Source of the DNA: Ursus arctos
Taxonomy: Eukaryota; Chordata; Mammalia; Carnivora; Ursidae
Reading direction: 5' to 3'
Assembly (NCBI RefSeq): GCF_023065955.2
Contig: NW_026622797.1
Coordinates: forward strand, 57,781,689-57,845,688
Length of the DNA: 64,000 nt
Under the pieces are notes generated by a model. That model did no database searches and was not told the DNA's origin. It worked only from the letters and a program-made list of their open reading frames with translations. Positions 1 to 11,335 of the stretch are shown piece after piece; position 1 is the stretch's first letter; the number at the start of each line of letters is the position of its first letter. Position numbers and translations under genes: made by a program.

Positions 1-390
1 TCTGCCTATGTCTGGTTCCCTGTTCTTGGAATGCTGCTCATGCCTTTCTATTTTCTGCTCCTTCTATTTGGAAAGACCACCCCATATCTCTGCCTATCAA
101 GATCTACCCAGCTTTCAAAACTCAAATCAACTGTCACCAACTCCATCTATTACTCCCCACATGTGACCTCTTCCTTCCATGCTTTCCCATGACATTTAAT
201 TTCCTCTCTCACATGGCATCCAACCCCACAGTGTAGATACTAGTGGAAATGTTTTATTCCTTCAAATAGACTTTAAATATTCCCATGCCTGAGATTCTCT
301 CCCACACAGTCTAATACTTGCCACACCCCCAACAGCACCTAACACAGTGCCTAAAATATGGTGGATGCTCGGTTGAGTGTTATACTATTT
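1..390 (+). repeat. L2 LINE 3' portion (decayed)
   Basis: The text around 25-150 (a good fit to the L2 3' region phrases 'tggaatgctct' and 'tcaactgtcacc') and the close at 335-380 ('acacagtgcctaaaatatgg', then a tile like 'gtaggtgctcaat') follow the order of the mammalian L2 3' end on the plus strand. It is strongly diverged, has no open frame and is cut by the window start. Family call from memory; edges are approximate. Confidence 0.5.
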
Positions 391-577
391 GAGCAAAATC
401 TGACAAAAATATAGTCTCTTAGCTTAGAAACTTCATTTGATTTTGCAATCTATATTTATAGCTCCACTATATCTTGGAATTGGGAACCAAAGCTTAAAAA
501 GTGGGATTTTTTTCTTTGTTTCTTATTTTTAAAAATTTTTCAGCAAGCACTATCTTTTTAAAAAATGTGTTAATTGC

Positions 578-759
578 TCCAACTCTGTGAGGGTTACAGA
601 AGGTGGGGAGGGCTAACTGGTGATGGGTATTAAGGAGGGCATGTGTTGTGACAAGTACTGGGTGTTATACGCAACTAATGAATCTCTGAACACTACATCA
701 AAAACTAATGATGTACTATATGTTGGCTAATTGAACATAATAAAAAATAAAAAATAAAT
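578..759 (+). mobile_element. 5'-truncated carnivore L1, 3' end only, with exact TSD
   Basis: The body has the carnivore L1 3' UTR wording ('tgatgggtattaaggaggg', 'gtactgggtgttata', 'aatgatgtactatatg') and ends in an A-rich tail with AATAAA-like units. It is flanked by an identical 14-bp direct repeat, aatgtgttaattgc, at 564-577 and 760-773, which is the target-site duplication of L1-type retrotransposition. About 180 bp remain, so no coding part is present. Carnivore-lineage insertion. Confidence 0.88.
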
Positions 760-774
760 AATGTGTTAATTGCA

Positions 775-1500
775 GTAAAATACACAGTAAAACAAAATAA
801 GATAAAATTTACTCTCTTGACCATTTTTAAGTGTCCAGCTGTAGTATTAAATACATTCTATTGTTGTGTAACCATCATCACCGTCAATCTCTAGAACTCT
901 TTTCATTTTGTAAAAATGAAACTCTGTACTCATTAAACGCCAGTAACTCTCCACTCCCCTCTTCCTTCAGGCTCTGGAAACCATCATTCTACTTTCTGTC
1001 TTTATGAATTTGGCTACTCTAGGTATCTCGTGTAAATGAAATTATATAGTATTTGTCTTTTTGTGATTGGTTAATTTCACTTAGCATAATGTCCTCAAGC
1101 TTCATTCATGTTATAGCATGTGTCAGAATTCCTTCTTCTTTAAGAGTGAATAATATTCTATTGTGGGTTTATGCTACATTTTATAGACCCATTCATCCAC
1201 GGATGGACGCTTGGATTGCTTCCATCTTTTGGCTATTTTGAATAGTGCTGTCATGAACATGGGTGTACAAATATCTCTTTATCACCCTGCTTGCAATTCT
1301 TTTGAATATATACCCAAAAGTGGAATTGCTAGGTCATATTCTACTTTTAATTCTGTTTTTTAAATTTACTTAAATTCAATTAGCCAAGGTATAGTACATC
1401 ATTGGGTTTTTTTATGTAATGTTCAATGATTCATCAGTTTAATTCTATTTTTAATTTTTTGAGGGACTGCCATACTCTTTTCCACAGCATTTGCACCATT
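775..1500 (-). mobile_element. Ancient L1 (L1M class), antisense 3' segment
   Basis: Reads as the reverse complement of the 3' part of an old mammalian L1: 'tgtgtaaccatcatcacc' near 868, 'gaataatattctattgtggg' near 1147, 'cttttggctattttgaatag' near 1226 and 'gggactgccatactctttt' near 1463. It is interrupted at 1362-1437 by a younger L1 3' end. No intact frame. Subfamily not resolved (L1MB/L1MC-like). Confidence 0.82.
1362..1437 (-). mobile_element. Very short L1 3' end nested in older L1
   Basis: On the minus strand this is the same L1 3' end as at 578-759 ('actgatgaatcattgaaca', 'aatgatgtactata', 'ttggctaattgaat'). The interrupted host L1 gives near-identical flanks: tttaattctgttttt at 1346-1360 and tttaattctattttt at 1438-1452, a 15-bp TSD with one mismatch. 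About 76 bp were inserted. Confidence 0.82.
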
Positions 1501-1504
1501 TTAA

Positions 1505-4115
1505 ATTTGAAAGTGAGATTCTTTACAATAAAAAAAAAGATCTCCCAAGAGTCTAAGATGTAACAGAATACCTGAAGTAAAGAAATAATAGAAACTACAG
1601 TCTACGACCCAAGCTGCTCCAGTCAGATGAATCACAGCTGGTGTTCAGAAGCCAATTCAATGGGAAGAATACAACACAGAGCCCTGGACTTCCTGAGCCT
1701 GACTGTGCCTCAGAATCCCCCCACCAGATACCCTGAACTAGGACCTCTGGGAATTACATAGAGCTCCTCCAGTGGTCATCTGACCTGGGTACATGTGGAG
1801 AGTTTTCTCATGGACTATGAATATGCCTACAAACTTGGTTTGCTGATGGTATTGGGCCTGAGGGAGAGGAAAAATGAGTTAGTATTTATTTTAAAATATC
1901 TACTTGTTTAGATTCATATTTATGGCCATACCTTGGGACAGACTCCTGCAGATGCTCAGTTGACTCCAGAGTGATGGGGCAGAGAAACTAGAGCAGGGGG
2001 ATGGACTATGGGGCCATACCCAGCGGGGAAGAAGTGAATACCAACAACAGGTGCCAACAATAGCCAAGAAATTAGTGGCTGTGGATCTGATTGGCTCTCC
2101 ACACGGTGGACAGAGGATGATAGAAGATGGAATGCAACAGAGAATCCATGAGTAGGCAGAACTTGAAAACCAAGTAGTTCAGAAAAAAGTTGGAATTCGG
2201 GAACTCCATTGGTAGGGAGCAGGAGCAAGACAAAACAGAGGGTAAAGAAGAAAGATCCCAGTCCTAGAGGGAATGAGGTATGTGGAAGCTCACAAAATTA
2301 AGAAATCAAGCATAACCTAAAAACCAGGCTCATATTAAAGGTGACATCCCTCTTTCCATAATTTCATTTTTCATCCTTTCATCCATGCAGTGACAGTCGC
2401 TGTAGACCTTCTTAGTGCTTGGCATTATTATTCTGGCTCCAGAGTGCTCTCCTGGAATCCTCCAATTCCTGTTGCTCAAGGTCAAGGAATGGTCCAGCAG
2501 CCTCACTATAGGATATTGTTACTAAAGCCCTATAAACTGGTTGATTCACTTACTTTAAGTAGTGTGTTTTCCAAATAATCCTACTCTGTAAGTAAAAAAT
2601 GGGCATTCTTCCAGTAGACTTTTCAACCATATCATTAGAAAGGTCATTTCAGTCTTCAGAATTGTTTTGATTTCTAATTTTGCACACTCTTGATTAATTT
2701 AGGGAACCATTACCCAGCCAGTAGACCTTTTTTCCTGATGTTGGTTTTGTTTTTGTTTTTGTTTTTTTAAACTTCTTTCTCCTGTGTCCTGCTTTATGGA
2801 CTTTCATTGCTCATTAATGTGTGGATAGGAGTAGGAAAAATAACAAAACTAAAATTAGCTGTATTTCCTAGTTTTTAGCAGCAGTGATATGATTTACTCA
2901 AGGAGGAAATTGGAACTGTGAACTAAAATTAAGCTCTTGAATTATCTGAAGATTTCACTCATTCTTGTTATTCCTAACCCCAGGGAAGAACTCTGTGTTT
3001 ACTACCATGAGTCAGGAAGAGCTTCATGCAAAAACACAGTTCAGTTCCAAATGTTTCCTGCCAATTTTGAACAAGCATAAATTGTGTTTATATCTTGAAC
3101 ACTTAGGTTAGCAATCTCAATTTAAAATATGCTTCCTATAATTTCATCACGTATATATTAGTTAATTAAACTGGCAATGTTATAAAAGTAAAATCGAGTT
3201 TCAATTTAGCTTTGCAATTATATTTTTCACCACCCTAAACAGTTTTATAGCTAAGTATAAATACAGAGCATTCTTTGAATAGATAATCATCATTACCTAA
3301 ATTAAGCAAGTGTTTGGGTATTCCTTCAATCTTCTAATGGAACATTATTTCTGACTTTAACTGATAAGGAGCTGACTTACCTGCCCCAGGGTAAGTGACT
3401 CACCAATAACTTAATTGCATCCATTATTCCCTCTGAAACTGTGCTCTTTTTTCCCCTTGATTTGTACTATCTTCATGACATCTTGGTTGTTAAATAGGTG
3501 TTTAGGGTTATCACCTCTGAGGGTTTCTGAGGAGACATTCAATGCATTGCAAGTAGAGAAAGAGAATTACTTATTCTGCTCCATCTTTGTTATCTTAAGC
3601 AAAACTTTAATATAAAAATTCAACATAGATGCTTTTTAATGGCAAAATCCAATATAAGTATTGTGACTGATACATCTTTCTATCTCTAGTCCATTTTTTC
3701 CCAAAGTTGTAAGCATCCCCAGCCCACAGGATGCTCCACAAAAAGTGGTTCTGAGGTAGAAGACTTTGGCCAATGTTGCCCTGCGTCCTCACATTTGGAA
3801 AGGTCCAGGCCAATTAGTGTTTTATAGATTGAGTAGACTTGCTCTAAAGGAAACCGTATAACTTTATTTAAGTTTTTCCCACAGTTATTCAGAAAATCTT
3901 TTCCTCTCCCACGGAAAAAGTATTCCCCAAAACACTGATTTTTTTTTTCACATATAGTGGCGACACAGATATTAGTAAACGTGCTAGTGTTTATGTCACT
4001 GCTATATGTTAAGCGTACAGCACAAAAAGAGTGGCCTTCTGATCATCAAATTATGTGCTAGCTTTAATATACAATGTAGATGCCATTCAGACAACTGGTT
4101 AGATGATGCCTAGCA
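1505..4115. other. Intergenic, no gene recognised
   Basis: Unassigned mixed-composition DNA. A T-rich (TTTTTG)n run lies at 2743-2768. The segment 1956-2270 is moderately GC-rich and has an open minus-strand frame of 90 codons without domain features. I see no splice-flanked exon or recognised repeat, though old degraded elements may be present. Confidence 0.5.
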
Positions 4116-4130
4116 AATAACGCCAGAGGG

Positions 4131-4292
4131 GGGGCGCCCGGATGACTCAGTTGGTTAAGCATCTGCCTTTAGCTCAGGTCATGATCTCAGTGTCCTGGGA
4201 TCGAGCCCCACGTCGGGCTCCCTGCTCAGTGGAGAGCCTGCTTCTCCTTTTCCCTCTCCCCCCACCCCACCCGTGCTCTCTTTCTCTCTCAA

Positions 4293-4324
<32 letters not shown>

Positions 4325-4335
4325 ATCTTTAAAAA
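4131..4335 (+). mobile_element. CAN SINE (tRNA-Lys derived), older type
   Basis: tRNA-like head with A box near 4145 (gactcagttgg) and B box near 4200 (gggatcgagcc), CT-rich body and a pure (AAAT)n tail to about 4326. It has the older 'gctcaggtcatgatctc' body. Imperfect TSD: aataacgccagaggg at 4116-4130 against aatgatgccagatgg at 4336-4350 (three mismatches). Transcribed by RNA polymerase III when active; mobilised by L1 enzymes. Confidence 0.93.
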
Positions 4336-4350
4336 ATGATGCCAGATGGT

Positions 4351-5140
4351 TAAAATTGGGGTGCTGAGGAAAAGTACAACAATGAAATATTCTTTGGGCT
4401 TTTGGCATCTTCGAAAAATTATTAATCTAATGTATATATCCTTAAAATTATATTAGTTTCTTGTAGACAGAACAAGGGTTCATAGGGAGGTGAGCATTAA
4501 TATGTCTTCACTCAGTGAGATGAGGGAAGCATTCGGTTCTATTTCTTTCTACAGATCGTCATTCTTGCCAGCACATTTTCAATTCTTGTAACTAAAGAAA
4601 TGAGTTGTCACTTTTTTTCTCCTTCTCTGTTTTGACTTTTCCTAAAATTGATACTATGTTTCAACAAAAATGTGCTGTTTTCCTCTTACGCCAATGAGAG
4701 CTTACTTTACGTGGGACTGACATTTGCCGCAGCCTTTGAGATGCTGGAGGACATAGCCCAAGATTCGCATCAGCACCCACGCACTCCTGTCTCAGTTTTG
4801 CTCTTGTGAGTAAACAGACCCGTTTAGCCTCTCGCCAAACTTTCACACTGTGGGAGCTGAGGCAATGGACCTAAAAATATCCAGGCTTGGGAAAGAGATT
4901 AACATCAAATGTGTAAGATGGAAGGCACCTCAGAAAGCTACAGCTTAGGAGCTCTCGGCTTAAGCACAAACAAGCAAACAAGCAAGCAAACGATGCTGAA
5001 GGGCCTAGCACACCAAAGATTTGGATTTAATTGGTCTAGAGTGGAGTCGAAGTCTGGGATGTAATATTTTCAAAAAATCTCCATTGCGGAGGGGAGCTAA
5101 AAGTGCAGTTAGGGTTGAGAGCAATTCATCTTCTCAAACT
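4351..5140. other. Intergenic, no gene recognised
   Basis: Unassigned. Contains a small (CAAG)-type run near 4967-4990 ('acaagcaaacaagcaagc'). The frames here are short and show no domain. Confidence 0.5.
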
Positions 5141-5266
5141 TCATTTTATGAGTGAGGGATTTCTTGAGCAGTTAAGTGATTTGCTTGCTTACCGCTGCAA
5201 AATTAATTAGCTCATTGGAATCAGAACACAGATCTCCTGATTCTTAACCGGTGCACTTCTGCCACA
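5141..5266 (-). repeat. MIR SINE, antisense fragment
   Basis: Antisense MIR order is visible: 'cattttatgagtgaggg', 'cagttaagtgatttgcttg', then 'cacagatctcctgattctta'. Core region only, diverged. A short sense-like piece (gtgtgacctgggcaagtcac) follows at 5300-5319 and may belong to a second MIR. Confidence 0.6.
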
Positions 5267-5319
5267 TGGAGCCGCCTCTCCTCACCACTCTCCTCCGCTG
5301 TGTGACCTGGGCAAGTCAC

Positions 5320-6060
5320 ACAACTCCTCTGTTACCTTGTCAGTTGCACCTGACAAGAACCATCTCAGGATCAAATACTCAATGGAAAACATGCCTGTGC
5401 AAATGTAGATGGCATTGCTCATTCATTATAAATGACCCAAACCTCATTGTTCATTTGCCCTGATTAGTGCAATGCTCCCCACCGGCTTTCACTCCAAAAA
5501 GTGCTTTCCTCAATTTGTATTTGAAATCTCTTGGCATGTTATTCACTTCCAGATTCAGTGTCCTTCCTGAATCTACTAAGTGGTTTTTGCACAGCTGTCC
5601 CAACATCCAACCCACTCTGGGACACAATCCCTTTTTAACAGTTTTTCAAAAGAGAACAGTTAGATAAGACACTTAAGTAAGTGTTCTACCCCCATGTCCT
5701 GGACCGCGACAGTGCTTTGAGGCCCCACAAAATAAGAAGCAAGAGCAAACGAAGAGAAAGTACTTTCTCTGCACCTTCCCGCAGGGACCCAGCCAGCAGC
5801 CTTCCCCCTTTGGGGTGGCCCGCTTGCTTTCCTCACCTGCTGCATCCCTGCCCTATGAGCCCGGCACAGCAGGCTCTCCACCCTGCCAGCTGCTCTCTCC
5901 ACGTCAGCTGAGCCTCCATCCTCAGTGGGTCTGCTCTACACCCGGAGGAAGGCTATAGAAGGGGACAAAGGAAGGCCACAAATGGGGTCGTATGCTGGGT
6001 CTGCCAGTGTCTCTCTGCAGAGCAGATGGGTTGGGTCACACTGATGCTCTAGGTGGTTCT
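5320..6060. other. Intergenic, locally GC-richer
   Basis: No repeat assigned. 5765-5915 is clearly richer in G and C than its surroundings and is open in both directions (80 codons minus, 76 codons plus), which is what such composition gives by chance. There is no CpG cluster large enough to call an island and no recognised protein. Confidence 0.45.
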
Positions 6061-6074
6061 TGGGGTGCTCTTTA

Positions 6075-6289
6075 TTTTTTTTTTAAGTTTTTTTTTTTTA
6101 AGATTTTATTTATTTATTTGAGAGAGTGAGACAGACAGAGATAGCAAGAGAGAGCATGAGCAGGGAGAAGAGGGAGAAGCAGACTCCCACAGAGCAGGGA
6201 GCCCGAGGCGGGACTCAATCCTAGAACCCTGAGATCACGACTGGAGCCGAAGGCAGACGCTTAACCGACTGAGCCACCCAGGTGTCCCA
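6075..6289 (-). mobile_element. CAN SINE, antisense, older type
   Basis: Starts with the T-rich complement of the A tail (6075-6120), then the GA-rich body, and ends in the inverted tRNA head 'gactgagccacccagg' near 6268. TSD tggggtgctcttta at 6061-6074 and tggagtgctcttta at 6290-6303, one mismatch in 14. Confidence 0.95.
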
Positions 6290-6303
6290 TGGAGTGCTCT
6301 TTA

Positions 6304-9300
6304 GAATCTTGACAGCATAGGAGGCCAATGGGAATAGTTAGGTTGTTCAGCAGGTGGCTACTACTTTGAGCTGTCACCTACTACCCTGGAAAAATGCAGA
6401 AAGTACCACTGACAAATGCCTAACTGGCCCCTGGCTACACAGACCCAGATACCGTCATTATCTCTAGGCCATCAGGATTTAACCTGATGTCCCACTGGGA
6501 ACTACAGGCTGCCTGCCTGGTCCTCATTACCATGAATAATTGAATGTTGGAAGTATGTCAGAGGACTTCTATGGACATTGCTTTTCACCTACCCTAAAGG
6601 GATGGCAGTTTGTAGGCGAATCGTTTCATGGAAAGTCCCTAGAACGTGCTGATCGAAGCAGCTAACATCAGTCTCTCTAAATCAGTCATGCCATGGTTTC
6701 AGCCTAATTACTGGAACTGGTGTTCCAGCTAAAGTCAGTAAATACCAGAAAGTAAGTTTATTGCAAAACGGATTGCAGTTCCAATAAAGATGCTGTATAT
6801 GAACGGAAATGTGCTGGTTACAGATGTCCATCAGCCCCGACCCTGAGCGACATAGATTATAAAACAAAGGGGGAGGGGGTCCACGCTAGTAAGGACAGAC
6901 GCCCTAGCAAGGCATCACAAATCAAAATCAAACCTAAGTGTTCACAAACGGTATGCCGTGACCGGGGGAAATAAAATCAGACGGACTCAATTTTTAAAAC
7001 TGCTTTAGGTGACACTCTTCTCCAGGAAAAAAAGGGGGGAGGCTCCATTTTTAATCCAATGCCTGTTTGAAAGCCTTCATCTAGAGCTCTACTATGCCTT
7101 ACACAGAGCAGGCACCCAGTGATGTGAGCTCAATGAATCCCGTAAATAGGAAGAGGAAAGAACATGTTTCAAAGAGCTTTCTGTTAGCTTTGTTGCCTCC
7201 AAACTATGGGGGGGAGGGGGGTTAAGTCCTGTGGCCAGCAGGGGGAGGAGGTGGCTGTTTTGCTCTGGGAAACTCAATCAAGTTTCCTAAACTTCCATCC
7301 AGTATCTTTATGCAAAACTGGTATCCCTTGCTGGGAGTCTTCTCTGTTCACCATTTATTTCCTAATTTCTTTTCTCATATAGGGAGAGGTAATGATCTCT
7401 TTGAACCTGAGGATCTGTTAGGGCTTTTACCCTCAGGCTGTAAGTCCCCTTGAGAGGGGAACTGTATTTTTTTCATTGCATAATAAGTGCTCAACTGATA
7501 ATTGTATATTCACGTTAGATGTATGTCTTATGCAATGGCCTGGCCAATGAGGTCACTGTCAGCCAATAGATTTTTTCATTCACGCCTTTATATGCTGAAC
7601 ACTTTCCCGCCTATACAGATGGGCTTCATTTCTCTCTTAATTTATCCTCCACTCCTCCTTCCCAATGTCCTCCTCACCCTCCACCCCTTTCCCCAGTGTA
7701 TGGTTCTAGTCTGACTGCTTTGGGCGGAATTATCTCCTACCTCACTGATATGATTCTAGGGCTCACAGTGAAGATGTATATAGCTAACTCTGAAAAGTTT
7801 TTTTGAACTTCTAAAAAGTATAATGCCTGTGCCCTCTTCCTGAATTATTTTATTACAAAATTAAGCTTTTTGTAAATGAACCTCAGGTATACCATATTGG
7901 AATGATCCAAATTCTTAGTTCAAGACATTGTCATTATGGGCTCACACAGTCTCATTTTAAAGCCTTTTGCTCATCTCTTTAATAACCTAGTGAGCCCTTG
8001 TGAACACACGGCCTGACGCAAACCGGAACGTTGCCAATAACAGATCAGCCTGTGTGTTCCAGGTCCCGCCTCCAATGCACAGGAGCCACTGTCCTGAAGT
8101 TTGTCTTTATCTCTTATCCTCAGGCTTTTGGAAATGTGGTTTTTATCACATACACGCCAAAATGATATATTGTTTAGTTTAGTGGCTTTTTGAACTTTTT
8201 GGAAAGGATATCCTGTTGTCTGAGGTAGTCTCGCACTTGCCTTTGTCACTCAACACTATCTTCCCATGATGCACCAGTGAATCGCCTTTTACAACAAAAC
8301 AGATTTATTTTTAAATGCAAAAAAAAACAAAAAACAAAAAAAAAACCCAAAACCAAAACAACAAAATCAAAACTGCCACCTAAAATGCTTATATATTCTC
8401 CCACTGTGAATGGTAGGTCCCTGAATTTAGGTCACGTTGAATCAGAAGACTACTTCCACAGAACAGTACGTAGAGTAAAATGTCAGATTTTTGTCTCATT
8501 TATTCTCAGTAACTTCAAGGAAGGCTAACACAAGAAAAACTGACCCATTAATGTTCATCTATGAGTCAACTTGCTACTCCCTATTACTTCCTACAAGTTG
8601 TAACACGAGGTAGCTACAAAAAATATTTTTACTTCAATACATGCTAAAACTCACAGTGTATATTTTTAATACGATGCTCAACAATTTGATTCAGAGGATT
8701 GCTCCTGTTAGCCTCATGTCTAGTCTTTCCAGATCATGAATATACATCTCAGAAAGGTATTTATTTCTTTTGCTACTTCTTGCTCAAACAATAGCAAACA
8801 CCTCTCAAAATTTTCTAGATAAGTTTTCTAGGCTCCACACTATAACAACGCAGAATTAAATTCCCTGGACTTTTTTGGGACTGCTCATTGGAACTTAGTT
8901 TTTGAATCTTCTGAAATTTGGCCATTAATAATCTAAGCTGATTCTTTCACTCAGTAGTTACCCAACTCACCACAGAGCTGCAGCATCAAATCAGTCTGGC
9001 CCCAGAAGTCCACTCTGCAGGTCTGAAGGAAGCTGGACAACTCCTCATTCTCCAGCTGGAGGATTTAGACCCTCACACACCAGATCTCTCCTGCCAGCCT
9101 ATTTGCACAGCAGCGTGGGGTCCTGGTTTAAGAAAAAATTAAGCCTCAGAAGCTGGTGTTGAAGTTCAGGCTGCATGAGAGATGAGTCTGAGACATCAGA
9201 AATAAAAATACAGGAAGAATCGCTGAAAAAATCCAGACTCTAGTTCTTGCCCTGGTAATGCGTAGAGGAAATCTCTACAATGCGAAGCAGAGGCTGTGAT

Positions 9301-9486
9301 TTTAACAAAAGAGGAATGGTTTCTTCATTTCCCATGACCTCAAAGAGCAGCTGTAGTTAAGGAAGCAACTTTGAAATGAATTATGCTCATTATATGATTG
9401 CACTCTTCTTGTGCGTTTGGCCAAGACATCTGCTGTTCCTTCAGCATTCTAGTGGGTGCTGGAGAGGACACAAAAGGAACGAAAGA
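6304..9486. other. Intergenic, mostly unassigned
   Basis: Over 3 kb without a SINE or L1. Noted inside: retained CpGs between 6600 and 7000, two G-runs near 7207-7220, an L2-like end at 7436-7512 and an A-rich stretch of mixed A and AAAAC units at 8317-8365. Open frames of 60-92 codons occur on both strands with no domain or splice context that I can support. Confidence 0.45.
7436..7512 (+). repeat. L2 3' end fragment
   Basis: The order 'ctgtaagtccccttgag', 'gggaactgtattt', 'cataataagtgctcaactg' matches the final 80 bases of L2 elements. Short and diverged, so low certainty. Confidence 0.4.
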
Positions 9487-9647
9487 AACGAACACTTATT
9501 TCATGCCCAGCACTGTGTGAGACACTTCTTTACAGCTGGGGAAACTGGTGCTCAGATAAGTTACCCAACTGCCATGCCAGATAATAATGTCGGCACCAGG
9601 TCTGAAGGCAAAGCCCATGTTCTTTCCATACAGCAGTGCCTACTCTT
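9487..9647 (-). repeat. MIR SINE, antisense, abutting a younger SINE
   Basis: Antisense MIR: 'aacacttatttcatgccc', 'agcactgtgtgagacactt', 'gctggggaaactggtgctcag', and 'aggcaaagcccatgttct' toward its tRNA end. The CAN SINE at 9648 was inserted at its distal edge; TSD copy 1 lies within the last bases of this MIR. Confidence 0.75.
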
Positions 9648-9842
9648 TTTTTTTTTTAAGATTTTATTTATTTATTTGACAGAGAGAGACAGCCAGTGAG
9701 AGAGGGAACACAAGCAGGAAGAGCGGGAGAGGAAGAAGCGGGCTCCCCCCGGAGGAGCCTGATGTGGGGCTCGATCCCAGAACGCCGGGATCACGCCCTG
9801 AGCCGAAGGCAGACGCTTAACGACTGCGCCACCCAGGCGCCC
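9648..9842 (-). mobile_element. CAN SINE, antisense, younger type
   Basis: Inverted A tail (T-run plus ttattta units), GA-rich body with 'gggaacacaagcagg', and the inverted head 'gcgccacccaggcgcccc'. TSD cagcagtgcctactctt at 9631-9647 and cagcattgcctactctt at 9843-9859 (one mismatch in 17). Its diagnostic bases place it in the 'cttcggctcagggcgtg' subfamily typical of bears and relatives. Confidence 0.96.
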
Positions 9843-9859
9843 CAGCATTGCCTACTCTT

Positions 9860-10378
9860 AAGGAATTTTAGAATCTAGCTGAGGAGAAAGGCACAAAACA
9901 AAACAAAATAAAACACCTGAACCATAGTATGTTACCTGTTGGCCAGGAGACTGGATTGGACTAGAATTGTCACTGGAATGAAGGGAGGCAGGTAGAATCC
10001 ATAAGGAGAAATTCTGGACCAGGGTTCAAGCTCAGGCTAATAACCATCCGAGAATAGAATAGAGGCTTTAGTAGGATGGCTTTGTTAAAGACAGATTTTA
10101 GAGAAGCTGATCTGATTACAGCAGTCAGATTTGATAGCTGTGGTCACAGAAATGGAGAGAAAGTGTCCCATTGGAGGGTTCCCCCCTTTTTTTTAATCTC
10201 CACAGGTTGGCTAGAATATGGTACATGGTTTAAATAAAGGTTTACTAAATTAAAAATGGAGATATTGTGAAGGAGGGCATAGCAGAACTCAATAAACATA
10301 TATATATAGTCATTCAAAAAGATGGAATCATTATACTGTTGGAAGAACTGAGGTAATACTGCTAAGACCTAACGTAGA
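9860..10378. other. Intergenic, no gene recognised
   Basis: Unassigned. Holds an A-rich (AAAAC)-type run near 9895-9914 and a short (AT) stretch near 10299-10308. Confidence 0.45.
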
Positions 10379-10590
10379 GTGTCAGCTATTAGCTAGGTGT
10401 GGTTCTAAGTGCTTTTACATACATTAATTCAATTAACATACCTAACAAGCCTAAGAATAGATACTATTATTATCCCCATCACACAGGTGAGGCACAGGGA
10501 AATTAATGTCTTGCCCAGATCGACATGACTACTCAGTGGTAAAGCCAGGATTGGAACCAGGCAGTCAGGCTGCAGTCTCCATTGGAATCT
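10379..10590 (-). repeat. MIR SINE, antisense, nearly full length
   Basis: Antisense MIR from 'gtgtggttctaagtgctttt' through 'tactattattatccccatc', 'caggtgaggcacaggg', 'cttgcccagatcga' to 'ggaaccaggcagtcaggctg'. One of the better preserved MIRs in the window. Confidence 0.85.
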
Positions 10591-10967
10591 CTATGCATGA
10601 GACTTGATACATGAAAACTAGGACAGAGAAAGTCTCTTCTTTTGGTGGACTCCCAATGAAGGGGGACAGACTTTATGGAAAGGAGCAAGACATAGAAGTG
10701 AACTATGGATATGAGAGTATGCTATGCCTGCAATAAAAGTGAAATATTCTAGGGGCTTATTCAAATACTTCATAACTTCAGCTGATACCCCAGAGCTGGG
10801 CACTGGTGAAAAGCAGCAGCTCACCACAAAGCACACTGTTCCTCGATCCTTCTACCGGCTAGAGCTTTTACTTGGCTAGGCTATGGAACACACTACACTC
10901 ACTGGCTATAGCCTTATGAATTGATTTGAATTGATCTCTAGTTTTGTTTATATGTTTTTTATGCCTG
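10591..10967. other. Intergenic, no gene recognised
   Basis: About 375 bases with no repeat or exon that I can assign. Confidence 0.45.
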
Positions 10968-11335
10968 TCTTCGTCAGTTTGGGCTGCATTAATAAGTTAC
11001 CATGGACTTAAACAACAAACATTTATTTCTCACAGTTCTGAAGGCTAGGAAGTCCAAGATCAAGGTGCCAGCACATTTGGTGATTGTGTCTGGTGAGGGC
11101 CCTCCTCCTGGAGCCTTCCTTCACCTACGTGGAGAAGATACAGCCTCTGCTCTATCTCAGAGGCAGAGATAATCTCTCTTGTATCTCTTCTTACTCATGA
11201 ATGAATCCCATTCATTAGGGCTCCACCTTCATGACCTAATTATCTCCCAAAGGCTTGGCCTCCAAATATAATCACACTGGGGACTAGGGTTTCAACATAC
11301 AATTTTGAGGGACACAAATATTCAGTCCATAGCAA
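10968..11335 (-). mobile_element. MLT1 (MaLR, ERVL class) solo LTR, antisense
   Basis: Reads as the inverted MLT1A-like LTR: 'gtcagtttgggctgcatta', 'ctcacagttctgaaggctagg', 'aagtccaagatcaaggtgcc', 'gacctaattatctccc', 'ttcaacatacaattttgagg'. There is no internal retroviral sequence beside it, so it is a solo LTR. About 370 bp, close to the usual length of the family. Confidence 0.88.

Noticed and set aside
4131..4230. tRNA-like A and B boxes as possible tRNA genes (also at each other SINE)
   Set aside because: They are the diverged tRNA-Lys-derived heads of CAN SINEs, followed by SINE bodies; no cloverleaf-competent free-standing tRNA was found.
5765..5915. GC-rich segment as a CpG island
   Set aside because: Too short and with too few CpGs; no promoter elements.
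9376..9878. Open frames of 107 and 60 codons, plus strand
   Set aside because: They run into the antisense CAN SINE and use its (L)FYLFI-type tail translation; the same peptide recurs at other SINE copies.
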